Shown: in pieces, positions 53,444 through 62,622 of the stretch
Numbering within the stretch: position 1 is the first letter of the stretch
Layout: each line of letters opens with the position of its first letter
NCBI RefSeq assembly: GCF_028714215.1
Contig: NZ_JAQTMS010000005.1
Location: forward strand, 62,001-126,000
Length of the DNA: 64,000 nucleotides
Source of the DNA: Rhodoferax sp.
GTDB taxonomy: Bacteria > Pseudomonadota > Gammaproteobacteria > Burkholderiales > Burkholderiaceae_C
Direction: 5' to 3'
Made by a program: the position numbers and the translations under genes
Notes under the pieces: generated by a model
Told to the model about the DNA's origin: nothing
Databases searched by the model: none
The model's input: the letters and a program-made list of their open reading frames with translations, nothing else

Positions 53444-53845
53444 TCACAGCAGGGACTTCGGCGGCATGCCGTCAAGGCAGTAGTTGATGCCGAATTCCAT
53501 GGTCTGCTTGCGCGGCGCTGGGGTCCCGGGCAGCAGCACACCGTCCTGCCTGAACAGCACCTTGAGGCGGCTGCAGCCTGGTTGCTGGTAGCGCCGCTCC
53601 GTCGTGACATCGATAAAAATCGGTGACGTACCGTTGAACCTCCGAGTGATCGCGTCAGCGACATCCCCCATCAAGATCCCGTGCGCTTCGCCATCAGAGG
53701 CCTGGATCGCAGCCAGCATCACCGGCCGGGCATCCGAAACCTCGGCGCGGGGGATCATGCGCGCGGAATCGCTGGCAAAGACCGGTGTCGCCAACACAAT
53801 CAATGCGAAGGCGCCCATGGCGAGCAGGAATGTGGCGGATTTCAT
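53444..53845 (-). CDS. Small exported protein of unknown function in the transfer operon
   Basis: A 133-residue protein with a signal peptide (KSATFLLAMGAFALIVLATPVFA) and a mature part containing two cysteines (QPGCSRLKVLF and GINYCLDGMP). The ATG at 53845 overlaps the traN stop by four bases, and AGGGG lies eight bases upstream. I do not recognise the family. Its location between traN and traF suggests a periplasmic accessory factor of the transfer apparatus. Confidence 0.7.
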   Translation of the reverse strand: MKSATFLLAMGAFALIVLATPVFASDSARMIPRAEVSDARPVMLAAIQASDGEAHGILMGDVADAITRRFNGTSPIFIDVTTERRYQQPGCSRLKVLFRQDGVLLPGTPAPRKQTMEFGINYCLDGMPPKSLL

Positions 53846-56253
53846 TGGCATTTCCCCTGACCGTAGTAGCAGTTGGTGGCCCGGTTGGCGTTGCCGCTCT
53901 GGAGGGCGTTCACATTGGGCAGTTTGGGCACGATGGACGCATAGAACTCGGTCAGATCCATCCGCGAGAAGTCCATGCTCTGCAACTGGGCAATCGAGAA
54001 ACCCGAACACTCAGGGTCCTGGGCACTGCCCCAGCCCTTGCCGAACTGCTGGCGCCCCTGTTCATTGATGATCCGGGCCAGCTTGCTGTTGAAACAGCAC
54101 TTGCCGGTGGTGTTCTCGATGCACGAAACGCAATAGCCGAAGATGCGGATGCAGGAGGAGCAGTAGCTGCCAATCGTGTGGCACAGGCCGGCACCTTCCT
54201 TCATCGCGAGTTTGCCTTCGCTTTCGTTGCAGGACGTCATCGACATGACGACGTAGATCACGACCGCGATGGCCAGCGACCAGGGATCGAAGGCAATCAC
54301 CATGCTCTCGCCTGAATACATCACCGCAGAACCAGCGGGCAGGGCAGTGCCATTGACGGCGACTGTGACGCCATAGCTGGTAAACGAGCCGCTGAATCCC
54401 CCGCTGGTGAGCAACGCTGAAAGCCCTTGGTAGAGAAACTCGCGGTTCTCCGAATTCATCAGGACGTCGAACACCAGCCGGGAGCCGGTGCCGAACAGGC
54501 TCTGGTTGCTCATGCCTGCCCCGGACGCGTCTGCCGCGCAGCAGTTCGTGAACAGCCGGTCCCGGCAACTGTTGGCCTCGCCCTTGAACACCTGCAGGTT
54601 GTCTGTGTCCAGGTACACGCCTGCCTCGCGTGCTGCCTCCATGAAAGACATGGAGCGCGCAAAGTCGCTGTCATTCGTGTAGCTGGTGTTGAAGCAACTC
54701 CCCGCGAGGCAGAACACGTTGGCGGGGCAGTTCGATGCTGTCATGTTCGTGCCCAGTGCTACCGGGCAGGTATAGCTGTTCTCGGTCACCTCGCAGACGC
54801 CCGTGGTGGCGTTCATCTGGCGGCAGGCCGTGCTGGCCGGCGTGCATCCTGCCGCAATCAGTGGGGCGCACTCGTTGGAGCCGGCGCCCTGCGGACAGGA
54901 CAACGGTGTCTCGTAGCGCCAGCAGGCGCGTGTGACCGGAACGCCGTCTATGCTCTTGGTGGCTGGTCCGTCGACACAGCGCGCCGCACCGGCCACCTCG
55001 CAGCGGGTGCTGGTTCCGTTTCCTTGGCTCAGGGTTGGGCATTGGTCATCCCATTGATCTGTTTCAACCACAGCAGTCCGGGGTCGGTCGTAACCCAGGG
55101 TCATCTGCGCAATGGGGCCGTAGGCGGGATTGACGCGCCAACCCTTGATGGGGCGCTGGGAAGAAACCGTCCAGTAAGTGCTCTGCAAGATGCCCGTCAC
55201 GTCATAACCAAAGTAAGACGAATACGTCGCTGACGGTGCATAGCAGGTGGGTTCATCCAGGTAGCTCGACGAGTAGTTGTCGCCGCTGCCGGTCCAGGTC
55301 AGGATGTTGTTGCCACTTTGCGTCCCGATCGGGCAGGCATCGTAGACCTCCAGGAAGGGGCGTACTTGCGTGCAACTGTAGTTCCCCGCATCGCCGCCAC
55401 TGCCGGTGCAGATCGTCCGGTAGGTGTTGGCCACCATGGCTGTCAGGTGACAGGCGTCGCCGATGCACTGGTTGTCGGCCACCCAGACGCCGTTCGGACC
55501 ATCAGCCCAGTCGTACGGCGTGCTGGGCAGCGCGGCCACCTGGCGCGGAAACACCTGCGGCGTCGTCATGTCAACGTCGAAGAAGGCCTGCGTCGCACCG
55601 TTGTTGGTGATGCGGAAATGCTGCTGCGAAACTGGCCGATCCGGCACGCACTGCACGTCCAGTCCGGTGTTGTCCGATCCGGCGTGCGCGAACCAATCTC
55701 CCGGCGTGCAGCTTTCGCTGCGCGCCACGGAAACGCTCAGGGTGCGCGCGCACGACCGCTGGATGTTCCCGCTGTACCGGCGGCAGACGCGGGATTCTGT
55801 CGTGGCGGTGGCCGTGGTGCTGACCTGGCAGCCGCTGTAGTAGCTCGCGATGTCTTCCAGCGTGGTGGCCGGGTTGCCGGCGATGCGGCGTGCCGCCAGC
55901 ACCGCCGGGTCATTGAGGGAGACGCCGTCGCGCGGCGTATTGGCCGAGGACAGCGCACCGCGCAGGGCCTGACACACCGGGTCGTTGGGCGTCAAGGCGC
56001 AGGCAGCGAGCCGGGCGTTGGCTTGGCCCGACAGGTTGGGCTGGCCGTAATAGGCGCTTTCAGGCGGCGCCGTTGTGTAACCGGGCACGACCTCGGTGGC
56101 CCGGGGTGTCGTGATCTGCGCGCGGGTGACGGTATTGGCCGCCTGGCCTGCCGCCGCGCCTTCATCGTGCGCTTGCGCCAGCGCAGCGGTTTGCGTCGTG
56201 ACGAAGCACAACAGGGTGAACCAGGTGACAACAAGACGAATGGAGCGGCGCAT
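53842..56253 (-). CDS. traN: Mating-pair stabilisation adhesin TraN
   Basis: An 803-residue, cysteine-rich exported protein. A signal peptide (RLVVTWFTLLCFVTTQTAALAQ) begins at the ATG at 56253, which is chosen because a longer open frame upstream has no such signal. Repeated short Cys segments (for example SCIRIFGYCVSCIENTTGKCCFN) are typical of TraN. It sits in the outer membrane and docks on recipient-cell receptors during conjugation. The length is above that of F TraN (about 600 residues), consistent with an enlarged receptor-binding part. It lies one base after trbC and is coupled to the small gene that follows. Confidence 0.9.
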   Translation of the reverse strand: MRRSIRLVVTWFTLLCFVTTQTAALAQAHDEGAAAGQAANTVTRAQITTPRATEVVPGYTTAPPESAYYGQPNLSGQANARLAACALTPNDPVCQALRGALSSANTPRDGVSLNDPAVLAARRIAGNPATTLEDIASYYSGCQVSTTATATTESRVCRRYSGNIQRSCARTLSVSVARSESCTPGDWFAHAGSDNTGLDVQCVPDRPVSQQHFRITNNGATQAFFDVDMTTPQVFPRQVAALPSTPYDWADGPNGVWVADNQCIGDACHLTAMVANTYRTICTGSGGDAGNYSCTQVRPFLEVYDACPIGTQSGNNILTWTGSGDNYSSSYLDEPTCYAPSATYSSYFGYDVTGILQSTYWTVSSQRPIKGWRVNPAYGPIAQMTLGYDRPRTAVVETDQWDDQCPTLSQGNGTSTRCEVAGAARCVDGPATKSIDGVPVTRACWRYETPLSCPQGAGSNECAPLIAAGCTPASTACRQMNATTGVCEVTENSYTCPVALGTNMTASNCPANVFCLAGSCFNTSYTNDSDFARSMSFMEAAREAGVYLDTDNLQVFKGEANSCRDRLFTNCCAADASGAGMSNQSLFGTGSRLVFDVLMNSENREFLYQGLSALLTSGGFSGSFTSYGVTVAVNGTALPAGSAVMYSGESMVIAFDPWSLAIAVVIYVVMSMTSCNESEGKLAMKEGAGLCHTIGSYCSSCIRIFGYCVSCIENTTGKCCFNSKLARIINEQGRQQFGKGWGSAQDPECSGFSIAQLQSMDFSRMDLTEFYASIVPKLPNVNALQSGNANRATNCYYGQGKCQ

Positions 56254-56254
56254 G

Positions 56255-57007
56255 TCAGTTCCCCTGTCCCTTGATGCGCCGCAGGAATCCCGAAGCGTCC
56301 TTGGCGAACTGCGGCGACCCGCGTTGCATGTACTCCAACGCATAGTCGAGGCTCACGTCGCCCGTGGTGCGCAGAAAACCCTCGGGCGGCGCGCAGAGGC
56401 CGCTGGCACAGGAGACCGGTCGCGTGCCGTCTCGCACCAGCACGAAGCTGGGCACGCGCTCAATGTCGAAGCGGTCAAAGGCCTGCGGATCGATCTGGAC
56501 GGCCACCTGGCGCTGACCGATCAGGCCTTGCACCTGGGCTACGGTGGTGCGCAGCGAGCCGCCAGCCAAGCCTCGGATGAACACCGAAGCTTGGGCGCGC
56601 GCCGCCTGATCCACCAGACGCCGGAGCGTGGCTTGAGGCATGGACAGGCTGATGAACACGAAGAGCCCCGGCCCTGTCGCGAGTCCCTGTGCCTGCGCCA
56701 TGGCGTCCGACTGCGCGCTGTAACCCTTGGCCAGCGCTTCCAGGTCGATAAGGGCGTTGGTTTGGGGTTGGGGCAGGGAGTCAATGTTCGGCTGGACCGG
56801 CACAGGGGCCGCGCTCAATTCGGCCTCTGTGGGTGCGCGGTATTTCTGCCGCGCTCTTTCCAGGTCCTGGTCCGTGATATTGGGCTGCTCGCGGCGGGCG
56901 CGCTCCAGGTCTGCCTCCGTGATGACGGGAACCGATTGGGCCCAGGCGGTGCCCATGCCGGCTGCGCTGCTCAGAAGCAGGACAGTAAGTGCCAGCGAAA
57001 TACGCAT
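56255..57007 (-). CDS. trbC: F-type pilus assembly protein TrbC
   Basis: A 250-residue exported protein with a signal peptide (ending near GTAWAQS) and a helical acidic linker. The C-terminal TrbC domain resembles thioredoxin-like folds and contains LFVFISLSMPQATLRRLVDQ and a VPSFVLVRDG loop. In the F system TrbC cooperates with TraW in pilus assembly, and some relatives are TraW-TrbC fusions; here they are separate. The start is the ATG at 57007, where the signal peptide begins. TraU lies 19 bases upstream. Confidence 0.88.
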   Translation of the reverse strand: MRISLALTVLLLSSAAGMGTAWAQSVPVITEADLERARREQPNITDQDLERARQKYRAPTEAELSAAPVPVQPNIDSLPQPQTNALIDLEALAKGYSAQSDAMAQAQGLATGPGLFVFISLSMPQATLRRLVDQAARAQASVFIRGLAGGSLRTTVAQVQGLIGQRQVAVQIDPQAFDRFDIERVPSFVLVRDGTRPVSCASGLCAPPEGFLRTTGDVSLDYALEYMQRGSPQFAKDASGFLRRIKGQGN

Positions 57008-57026
57008 GAAGGGACGGATGAAAGGA

Positions 57027-58061
57027 TCAGAAGCCAACACAGCAGTTCCTCTTTCTGAACAACATGAAGGCGAAGTCCTCGCCCATGACCGGGTATTCCT
57101 TGCCTGCGCCCCAGGTGACGGTGGTCCGCCCGAAGGGTTGGCAGCAACGCCCGCCTTCCTTGTCGGTGGCGGGGATGGGGTAGGTGAGCTGGGTCTTGTA
57201 GGCCGTCTTGTCCATCACCGGCAGGAAGTAGGGGCCGCACAGGCCGGCGCGCCCATGCCAGCCCCAGGCCACCAGTTCGCGGTGCAGCTTGGCGGTCAGC
57301 CGCTGGGCCATCAACTCGGCGGTACGAACGCCGCCCAAGTGGTAGGGCACATGGCCGTCGAGTGGATACAGGCCACCCTGGCAGCCGGCGCACCAGAACA
57401 TCTCGCGGATGCCAAAGCCCAGGGAGGCGGCCACGCAGTCGGCGGCACAGGCCGCAATGGCGACCGGGTTGGCGAACAGCACCGCATCGGGATTCAGGAT
57501 CAGCGTCAGCTCGTCGTCGTTCCAGAGCGGATCCACTTCGGTGACGTAAGCCAGGTCAAACGACCCTCGCTCCAGGCACGGGAAATCCGTCACCACCTCC
57601 AGCCAGTACATCACCGGGTTGGTGTAATAGTGCGCCTGGTAAAAACTCCCGCCGTCGCCATCCCCTTCGGACTTTGTGAACCGGGCCGCTTCGGGCGCCG
57701 GAATCCCCGGATCGAGGTTGATGCCGCCCAGCGAGGTCAGGCAAAAGGGCTTGCGCACCGCCTCAACATGCCGCGCCGGCTCCCAGAAGCCGATGGACAG
57801 GCCGATGACCGGGTTGACCCCGCAGCTGCACACCGGGCTGCCGGGGTTGGCTATGTCCTCCTGGTCGCCGAAGTTGGCAATGCGCGCGCTGCCGATACTG
57901 ATGGGCAGAATGCAGGACCAGCAGATGTCCGTGATCGGATTGGGGAACTTGCCGGTGCAGGTGGCGACGCCGGCGGCGGGCGCAGGGATCGGTAGCAGGC
58001 CCAAGATCAGGAGGAGAAAGGGTGCGAGCGCAGCCGCAATCCGGTGAAGCAGCCGATTCAT
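57027..58061 (-). CDS. traU: Conjugative transfer protein TraU
   Basis: A 344-residue exported protein. The signal peptide (APFLLLILGLLPIPAPA) is followed by the TraU body with many cysteines (CTGKFPNPITDICWSC, GSPVCSCGVN). The protein ends in RNCCVGF. TraU is needed for DNA transfer more than for pilus synthesis. The ATG at 58061 overlaps the traW stop by four bases. The family match is strong by eye (ITDICWSCILP is a conserved segment). Confidence 0.93.
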   Translation of the reverse strand: MNRLLHRIAAALAPFLLLILGLLPIPAPAAGVATCTGKFPNPITDICWSCILPISIGSARIANFGDQEDIANPGSPVCSCGVNPVIGLSIGFWEPARHVEAVRKPFCLTSLGGINLDPGIPAPEAARFTKSEGDGDGGSFYQAHYYTNPVMYWLEVVTDFPCLERGSFDLAYVTEVDPLWNDDELTLILNPDAVLFANPVAIAACAADCVAASLGFGIREMFWCAGCQGGLYPLDGHVPYHLGGVRTAELMAQRLTAKLHRELVAWGWHGRAGLCGPYFLPVMDKTAYKTQLTYPIPATDKEGGRCCQPFGRTTVTWGAGKEYPVMGEDFAFMLFRKRNCCVGF

Positions 58062-58699
58062 TTCGTGACCTCCAGTTCGTCGATGCGCAGCCGCTGGCCT
58101 TCCTGGGAGACCAGGGCCGGCACCTGGTGGATACCGAAGCGCCGCGTCAGCAGACCCTGCTGGTCGTAATAGACCGGGATGCGCCAGGATTTCATGAGAT
58201 CCAGGTAGGAGCCGCCGGTCAGGATGGGCTTGACCCGACCCTGGTAGGTTGCCATCAGTTCCCGTGCCCGGCTGACCTGGTGACGGTCGCGCGCGTCAAA
58301 GAACAGCAGATGCTTGGACAGCGACACGATTTCCAGCGGGTTCTTGCGTGTGCCTGCGGGAAACAGCAGACGGCCCTGGGCGTCGAGGATGTTGCGGTCC
58401 AGGGTGAAGCTTGGATCGACATAGAAGGTTCGTGCAGTCTGTGTGGGCCGGATACCTGAGACGGGCGTTGGGTTGGTGACCGTCTCGACGCCGCGCGCCT
58501 TGGCCTCTTCCTCCAGGCGTTTGAGTTCGCCACTGCGCTCCTTTTTGCGCAGGCCTTGCTCGATCATCTTGAGCAGGTGCGGTTCGCTGATCTCGTAGGT
58601 GGGGCCGATGACGCCGAGGTCAGTGGCGTAGGCGCAGGACGCGCCGGTCAGCATGGCAAGATCTGTCAACAGAATCTGAAAAACAAGGTGTGGGCTCAT
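58058..58699 (-). CDS. traW: Pilus assembly protein TraW
   Basis: A 213-residue exported protein. The ATG at 58699 overlaps the stop of the preceding gene, and a signal-like segment covers the first 25 residues. Conserved TraW segments are GPTYEISEPHLLKMIEQ near the N-terminus, DPSFTLDRNILDAQGRLLFP followed by AGTRKNPLE, and LFFDARDRHQ. It works in the periplasm with TrbC and TraU in F-type pilus assembly. Confidence 0.9.
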   Translation of the reverse strand: MSPHLVFQILLTDLAMLTGASCAYATDLGVIGPTYEISEPHLLKMIEQGLRKKERSGELKRLEEEAKARGVETVTNPTPVSGIRPTQTARTFYVDPSFTLDRNILDAQGRLLFPAGTRKNPLEIVSLSKHLLFFDARDRHQVSRARELMATYQGRVKPILTGGSYLDLMKSWRIPVYYDQQGLLTRRFGIHQVPALVSQEGQRLRIDELEVTK

Positions 58700-59076
58700 C
58701 GCGTTCCCTTGTCTGGGCAGCGCAACTGCTGGACCCATTGGTCGCGTGTGGCGGAGTCTTTCAGATGGCTGGCACGGATCAAACCCATCAGCACGGGGTC
58801 TCCCTCGCCCTGCGTCATGGCCCGGCGCAGTTCGACCGTGCTTAAGGTGCGCCCGCAACGCTGATAGAAGGCGGCGAGATAGGCTTTTGCACCTTCTTCA
58901 GCGGCGGGCGCGATCTGCTGCAAGAGGCCCAGGTAGTCCGCAAGGGGAACGTTGTTGGTGCTCTGCAGGTTTCCACGCGCCGGGCTGGATTGCGCCAGTG
59001 CCGACGAATTGGCAACGAGGGTCAAGGCCGCGGCGAGCGCAAGCGTCAAAGGGAATCTCTGAACGGTGGATGGCAT
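58696..59076 (-). CDS. Small exported protein of unknown function upstream of traW
   Basis: A 126-residue protein with a signal peptide (FPLTLALAAALTLVANSSALAQ) and a helical mature part with two cysteines (FYQRCGRTL and QLRCPDK). It overlaps traW by four bases and lies nine bases after the peptidase gene. No family recognised. Its place in the coupled operon implies a role in the transfer apparatus in the periplasm. Confidence 0.7.
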   Translation of the reverse strand: MPSTVQRFPLTLALAAALTLVANSSALAQSSPARGNLQSTNNVPLADYLGLLQQIAPAAEEGAKAYLAAFYQRCGRTLSTVELRRAMTQGEGDPVLMGLIRASHLKDSATRDQWVQQLRCPDKGTR

Positions 59077-59085
59077 GATTTCCCC

Positions 59086-59688
59086 TCAGAACAGTGGAAG
59101 CACGGTGGCGATCACTTGGTCCGCCCGCACCAGGCCGCTGCTGCGGTAGCGCGAGTCGAAGGAGTCGGGGCCGGTGCCCTGCACGTAGTAATGTCCGGAC
59201 GGAATGACGGTGGCAGCGATCGGCTCCAGGGGGCGCTTGTCAAACGCGTGGGCTTTGGCTAGGCCGACCACCTCACCATTGACCGCGACCGCGCGCCCAA
59301 CGACTGTCACCACGTCGCCGGGCAGTCCGCGTACTTGCTTGAAGAAGGGCTGGCCACGCAGACCGGGGTAGGTAGCCTGCGCTTCTCCCGCGAAGGAAAA
59401 CACGATGTAGTCGCCGCGTTCGATGGCGTGCGGCGCTTGGCGAACGAGGGCGACGCGGTAGGGCAGGCTGGCCGTCCAGTTGAACAGCACAGGCAGGCGC
59501 GGCGTCGGGTCGATGTAGAGCCGGGTACAGGCCAGGCCCCAGATCGTGGCCACGGGCAGGTACAGGTACCAGCGCCTGCGGACGTGGCGCAGGAATTCTG
59601 CCGTGTGGCACCGCAGACCTGACCACCTGCTCGTGTGAGGACCGGCCTGGCTGCTGGGCAGGGATAGAGGTGTGGAGGAGGGCGTCAT
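59086..59688 (-). CDS. S26-family signal peptidase of the conjugation system (TraF/TrhF-type)
   Basis: A 200-residue protein with one N-terminal membrane helix (about 40-57). Two S26 peptidase landmarks follow: the nucleophile Ser74 in WTASLPYRVA and the general base Lys117 in PFFKQVRGLPGDVV. A later GHYYVQGTGPDSFDSR segment is the conserved C-terminal box. Conjugation-specific S26 peptidases process pilin, in some systems to a cyclic form. The ATG at 59688 overlaps the trbI stop. It is named for family and not given a symbol, because the operon already has a thioredoxin-like TraF. Confidence 0.87.
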   Translation of the reverse strand: MTPSSTPLSLPSSQAGPHTSRWSGLRCHTAEFLRHVRRRWYLYLPVATIWGLACTRLYIDPTPRLPVLFNWTASLPYRVALVRQAPHAIERGDYIVFSFAGEAQATYPGLRGQPFFKQVRGLPGDVVTVVGRAVAVNGEVVGLAKAHAFDKRPLEPIAATVIPSGHYYVQGTGPDSFDSRYRSSGLVRADQVIATVLPLF

Positions 59689-60053
59689 GGCGTATCCACC
59701 TTTCTGCGCAGCAGCGGTGTCAGGTCCACGGTGTGTGGCGTCGGACCCGCAATAGCGCTCTTGAGAACCACCAGGCAGTTGCAATCGCGTGGCAACGCTT
59801 CCAGCGCCACAGGCAGGCGCTGCGCAAAGGCGCGAGCCATCAGCAGTGCTTTTTGCCGGTCTTCCTCAAAAGTGGTCTTTGTCAGGATCTGGGTGAACTC
59901 GGCTTCCTTGGCCCGGTAGACCTCGGCGACATCGACCATGCCGACGACCAGGGCTGGACGCACCACGATACGGTCATAAAGTACCAATCCAGCAGCGACA
60001 ATGAGAAGCGACACCAGCGCGTTCGCAAGGAATTGGACAATGGGCGTCTTCAT
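59685..60053 (-). CDS. trbI: F-type conjugation protein TrbI
   Basis: A 122-residue inner-membrane protein with one N-terminal helix (ALVSLLIVAAGLVLYDR) and a short periplasmic domain (VDVAEVYRAKEAEFTQILTK). The size, topology and place just after traC match F TrbI, which influences pilus length and retraction. Coupled by four-base overlaps to traC and to the peptidase gene. It is a small, fast-evolving family, so the identification rests partly on synteny. Confidence 0.78.
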   Translation of the reverse strand: MKTPIVQFLANALVSLLIVAAGLVLYDRIVVRPALVVGMVDVAEVYRAKEAEFTQILTKTTFEEDRQKALLMARAFAQRLPVALEALPRDCNCLVVLKSAIAGPTPHTVDLTPLLRRKVDTP

Positions 60054-62614
60054 ACCGCATGCCCCCGGCGGCGCAGCAACTCGGTGATCGCCTCGTCCAC
60101 GCTCAAGCCCTGAGCCCGCAGCTCGTCAATCGGCGCGTTGTCCTCCAGCTTGTTGGAAAACAGCAGGTGGGTGGCCGGATCGAGAATGTTGCGCGCCACA
60201 CCTTCACCGACCGGCGACGAGATGTACAGCTCGGAGAACACTCCCGCCTCGGTGCGCAGCGAATTCAGCAGGCGCTTCTTGGGCTCGTCCATGGCAAGCC
60301 GGCCCTTGCGGTCCAGCATTTCGATCGATTCCGGCTTCTGGCGCAGCAGGAATACCCAGTCGGAGCAGTTGAAGGCGGCCTCCATCTGGGCTGATCCGTA
60401 AAAGTCATCGGCACTCTGGGTTGCCGTACCCAGCGCGCCGCCGTATTTGCGGGCACGCCGGGCCGCTTCTTCGATCACGGCGGCCTTGACAGGATCGTCG
60501 GCACCCATATCTCCGAGCTGCTGCTTGAGTTCGTCAATGAACAGAACCTTGCGCCGGTTGCGCGTCAGGTACATCTCGCCGGTGATTTGGTGCAGCAGCA
60601 GGATGTTGACCACGGCATGCAGGTCGGGTCGGCGTTTCAGTTCCTCGTTCTCGATGACGATGAAATCGTTTGAGAAGTCGACGTTGTTGGGACCCTCGAA
60701 GAAACGCTCGTACTGGCCACCCCTGGCGTAAGGGTTGAGCATGACGGCCAGGTCCTTGATGCGCTGGTCATTGACCATGCCCAGTTCTTCGAGGGTGCCG
60801 GTCTTGAATGCATCGCGCAGGGCGGTGATCCGCAGATCCCTGCCATGCTCCCGGAACAGCTTCAAGACCATCGCCGAGATCGCCTTGTACTGGACTTCCT
60901 CCAGCGTGTGCTGCATCGACGCCATCTTGGCGATGCCGGGCACCAGCATGTCGATGTCCTCGTTGATGTCGGTGATGTGGGTGAACTGGTTCAGGCAGAT
61001 GTCCACATCGGGCCGGAACTCGATGTAGGTGCCCTTGGCCTTGCGGCACAGCTTCTCGAAGGAACGTCCCAGGTCCAGCATCCAGACCTTGGCGCCGATG
61101 GCGCGGTAGGACCAGGCCATTTCGTTCATCAGTACCGATTTACCGGACCCCGGGGCGCCGATGATGGCGAAGTTGTAGTTGCCCAGGTCGTTGTCGAAAA
61201 TGTCCAGCGTCATCAACTGACCACGCCGTCCGCCAAACACCAGGGCGGGGGTGCGGGTACCGCGCCATTCTGCGATCAGCGGCGCCATGTGGATGGCATT
61301 GGCCATGGTTTTGCGCGTGACGCGGCGCATCTTTGCCAGGTCCTTGTGGAACTTCTCGGTCAAGGTCATCGGCAGGCTGGCCAGCAGGGCCTGGCGGTGC
61401 ATGTAGGCGTCGGCATTGAGCTGGAAACCGCGGCCGCGCCAGATGGCGTTCGCTGTTTCATGGGCGGACACGGCTTTCTCAGGCGTTGAGAAGATCGCGA
61501 GCTGGTGGTACAGGCTGACCAGGCTGCCGCCGGTGTCGATGGCATCGGCCGCAGCGGTCCAGTCCTGCAACTTCTTGTTGACGTCGGGCATGACGTCGGC
61601 CATCTTGCTTTTGGCGTTCTGGGTGGCGCGCACATGGTTCGCCATGACCACTGACTTGGTGACGTTGGGGTCAAGCACGTGCACGCCCATGGTCAGCAGG
61701 AAGGGTGCGCTGTACTGCAAGGCGGGCTGCATCAGGTCCCCGATCAACGATCCCATCTGCCACAACGCAAACCGCTCCGGAAAACTCTTGATCGAGTAAA
61801 AACGTGCTTCCAGCACGTCCGGGCTGTTCTCCTTCCACAGCGTCAGGCCATTCGGGTGCGGGTCCTGGATGGTGTCGAAGTCGACAATCTGGTCGCGGAT
61901 TTCGCGGCCATCGTCGTAGCGCAGGTCCGGTCCGTCGGTTTGCGAGATGCGGTCAGGGTTGGTGAACAGCGCGCACCAATTGATGAGGTCGGCGGCGTCG
62001 CACACGCGGTTTGGCAAGGAAGCGGAGCGCAGCGTCGAGGCCATCGAGTCCCTCAAGGCCATCAATTCATCCCGTTTGTTGAGGTCCTCGGCATCGCCGA
62101 CGAAAGACACGCTGAGCATCAGCCGGAAATCCCGGACCGTGTAATGGAAGCCTGCCGTCAGCGACTGCTGCGCTCCCTGCAGCAGGTGGCCGACCCGCTG
62201 ACGTGCGAGCTTGCGAAACAGGTTGTCATTGCGCGCGGGACGGCCCCACTGCTGAGCCTTCTCGGCCTGATCTTCGTCTTCGACACGTAGATTGGCGTAC
62301 TGGCGCAGTTGGGTCCGGACATGGGGCGAGGCGAACAGATGGAACTGGATGCCGGTGCCGGGCGGGCAGTTCGCATACAGCGAGACCAGTACTTCGGCCA
62401 TGCGGTCGTCGGCACCGGACTGCGGCATCACTTCCAGCATGAAGCCCATGCTGTCTCTGTTCACGAAAATCTTCTCGGCCGCCAAGTAGGCGGAATACGG
62501 CAGCCAGCTTGCGAACTGCTCAGCCGGGGTGTCGACGGGATGGCCCAGGTTGAACAGGGGTGCGCGGGAGCGCGGCGATGGGGCGGCGGTGGATGTGGGG
62601 GAGGACGTGTTCAT
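60050..62614 (-). CDS. traC: Type IV secretion ATPase TraC (VirB4-like)
   Basis: About 854 residues. The TraC N-terminal domain contains WLPYSAYLAAEKIFVNRDS and is followed by a VirB4-type ATPase with Walker A GAPGSGKS at 486-493, a Walker B-like VLFIDELKQQL and GGALGTATQSADDF. It is peripheral at the inner membrane and powers pilus assembly and secretion. I prefer the ATG at 62614, with GTGAGG at about seven bases, over the in-frame GTG at 62626 that overlaps the traV stop; both are possible. It overlaps trbI by four bases. Confidence 0.94.
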   Translation of the reverse strand: MNTSSPTSTAAPSPRSRAPLFNLGHPVDTPAEQFASWLPYSAYLAAEKIFVNRDSMGFMLEVMPQSGADDRMAEVLVSLYANCPPGTGIQFHLFASPHVRTQLRQYANLRVEDEDQAEKAQQWGRPARNDNLFRKLARQRVGHLLQGAQQSLTAGFHYTVRDFRLMLSVSFVGDAEDLNKRDELMALRDSMASTLRSASLPNRVCDAADLINWCALFTNPDRISQTDGPDLRYDDGREIRDQIVDFDTIQDPHPNGLTLWKENSPDVLEARFYSIKSFPERFALWQMGSLIGDLMQPALQYSAPFLLTMGVHVLDPNVTKSVVMANHVRATQNAKSKMADVMPDVNKKLQDWTAAADAIDTGGSLVSLYHQLAIFSTPEKAVSAHETANAIWRGRGFQLNADAYMHRQALLASLPMTLTEKFHKDLAKMRRVTRKTMANAIHMAPLIAEWRGTRTPALVFGGRRGQLMTLDIFDNDLGNYNFAIIGAPGSGKSVLMNEMAWSYRAIGAKVWMLDLGRSFEKLCRKAKGTYIEFRPDVDICLNQFTHITDINEDIDMLVPGIAKMASMQHTLEEVQYKAISAMVLKLFREHGRDLRITALRDAFKTGTLEELGMVNDQRIKDLAVMLNPYARGGQYERFFEGPNNVDFSNDFIVIENEELKRRPDLHAVVNILLLHQITGEMYLTRNRRKVLFIDELKQQLGDMGADDPVKAAVIEEAARRARKYGGALGTATQSADDFYGSAQMEAAFNCSDWVFLLRQKPESIEMLDRKGRLAMDEPKKRLLNSLRTEAGVFSELYISSPVGEGVARNILDPATHLLFSNKLEDNAPIDELRAQGLSVDEAITELLRRRGHAV

Positions 62615-62622
62615 GACGGGCC

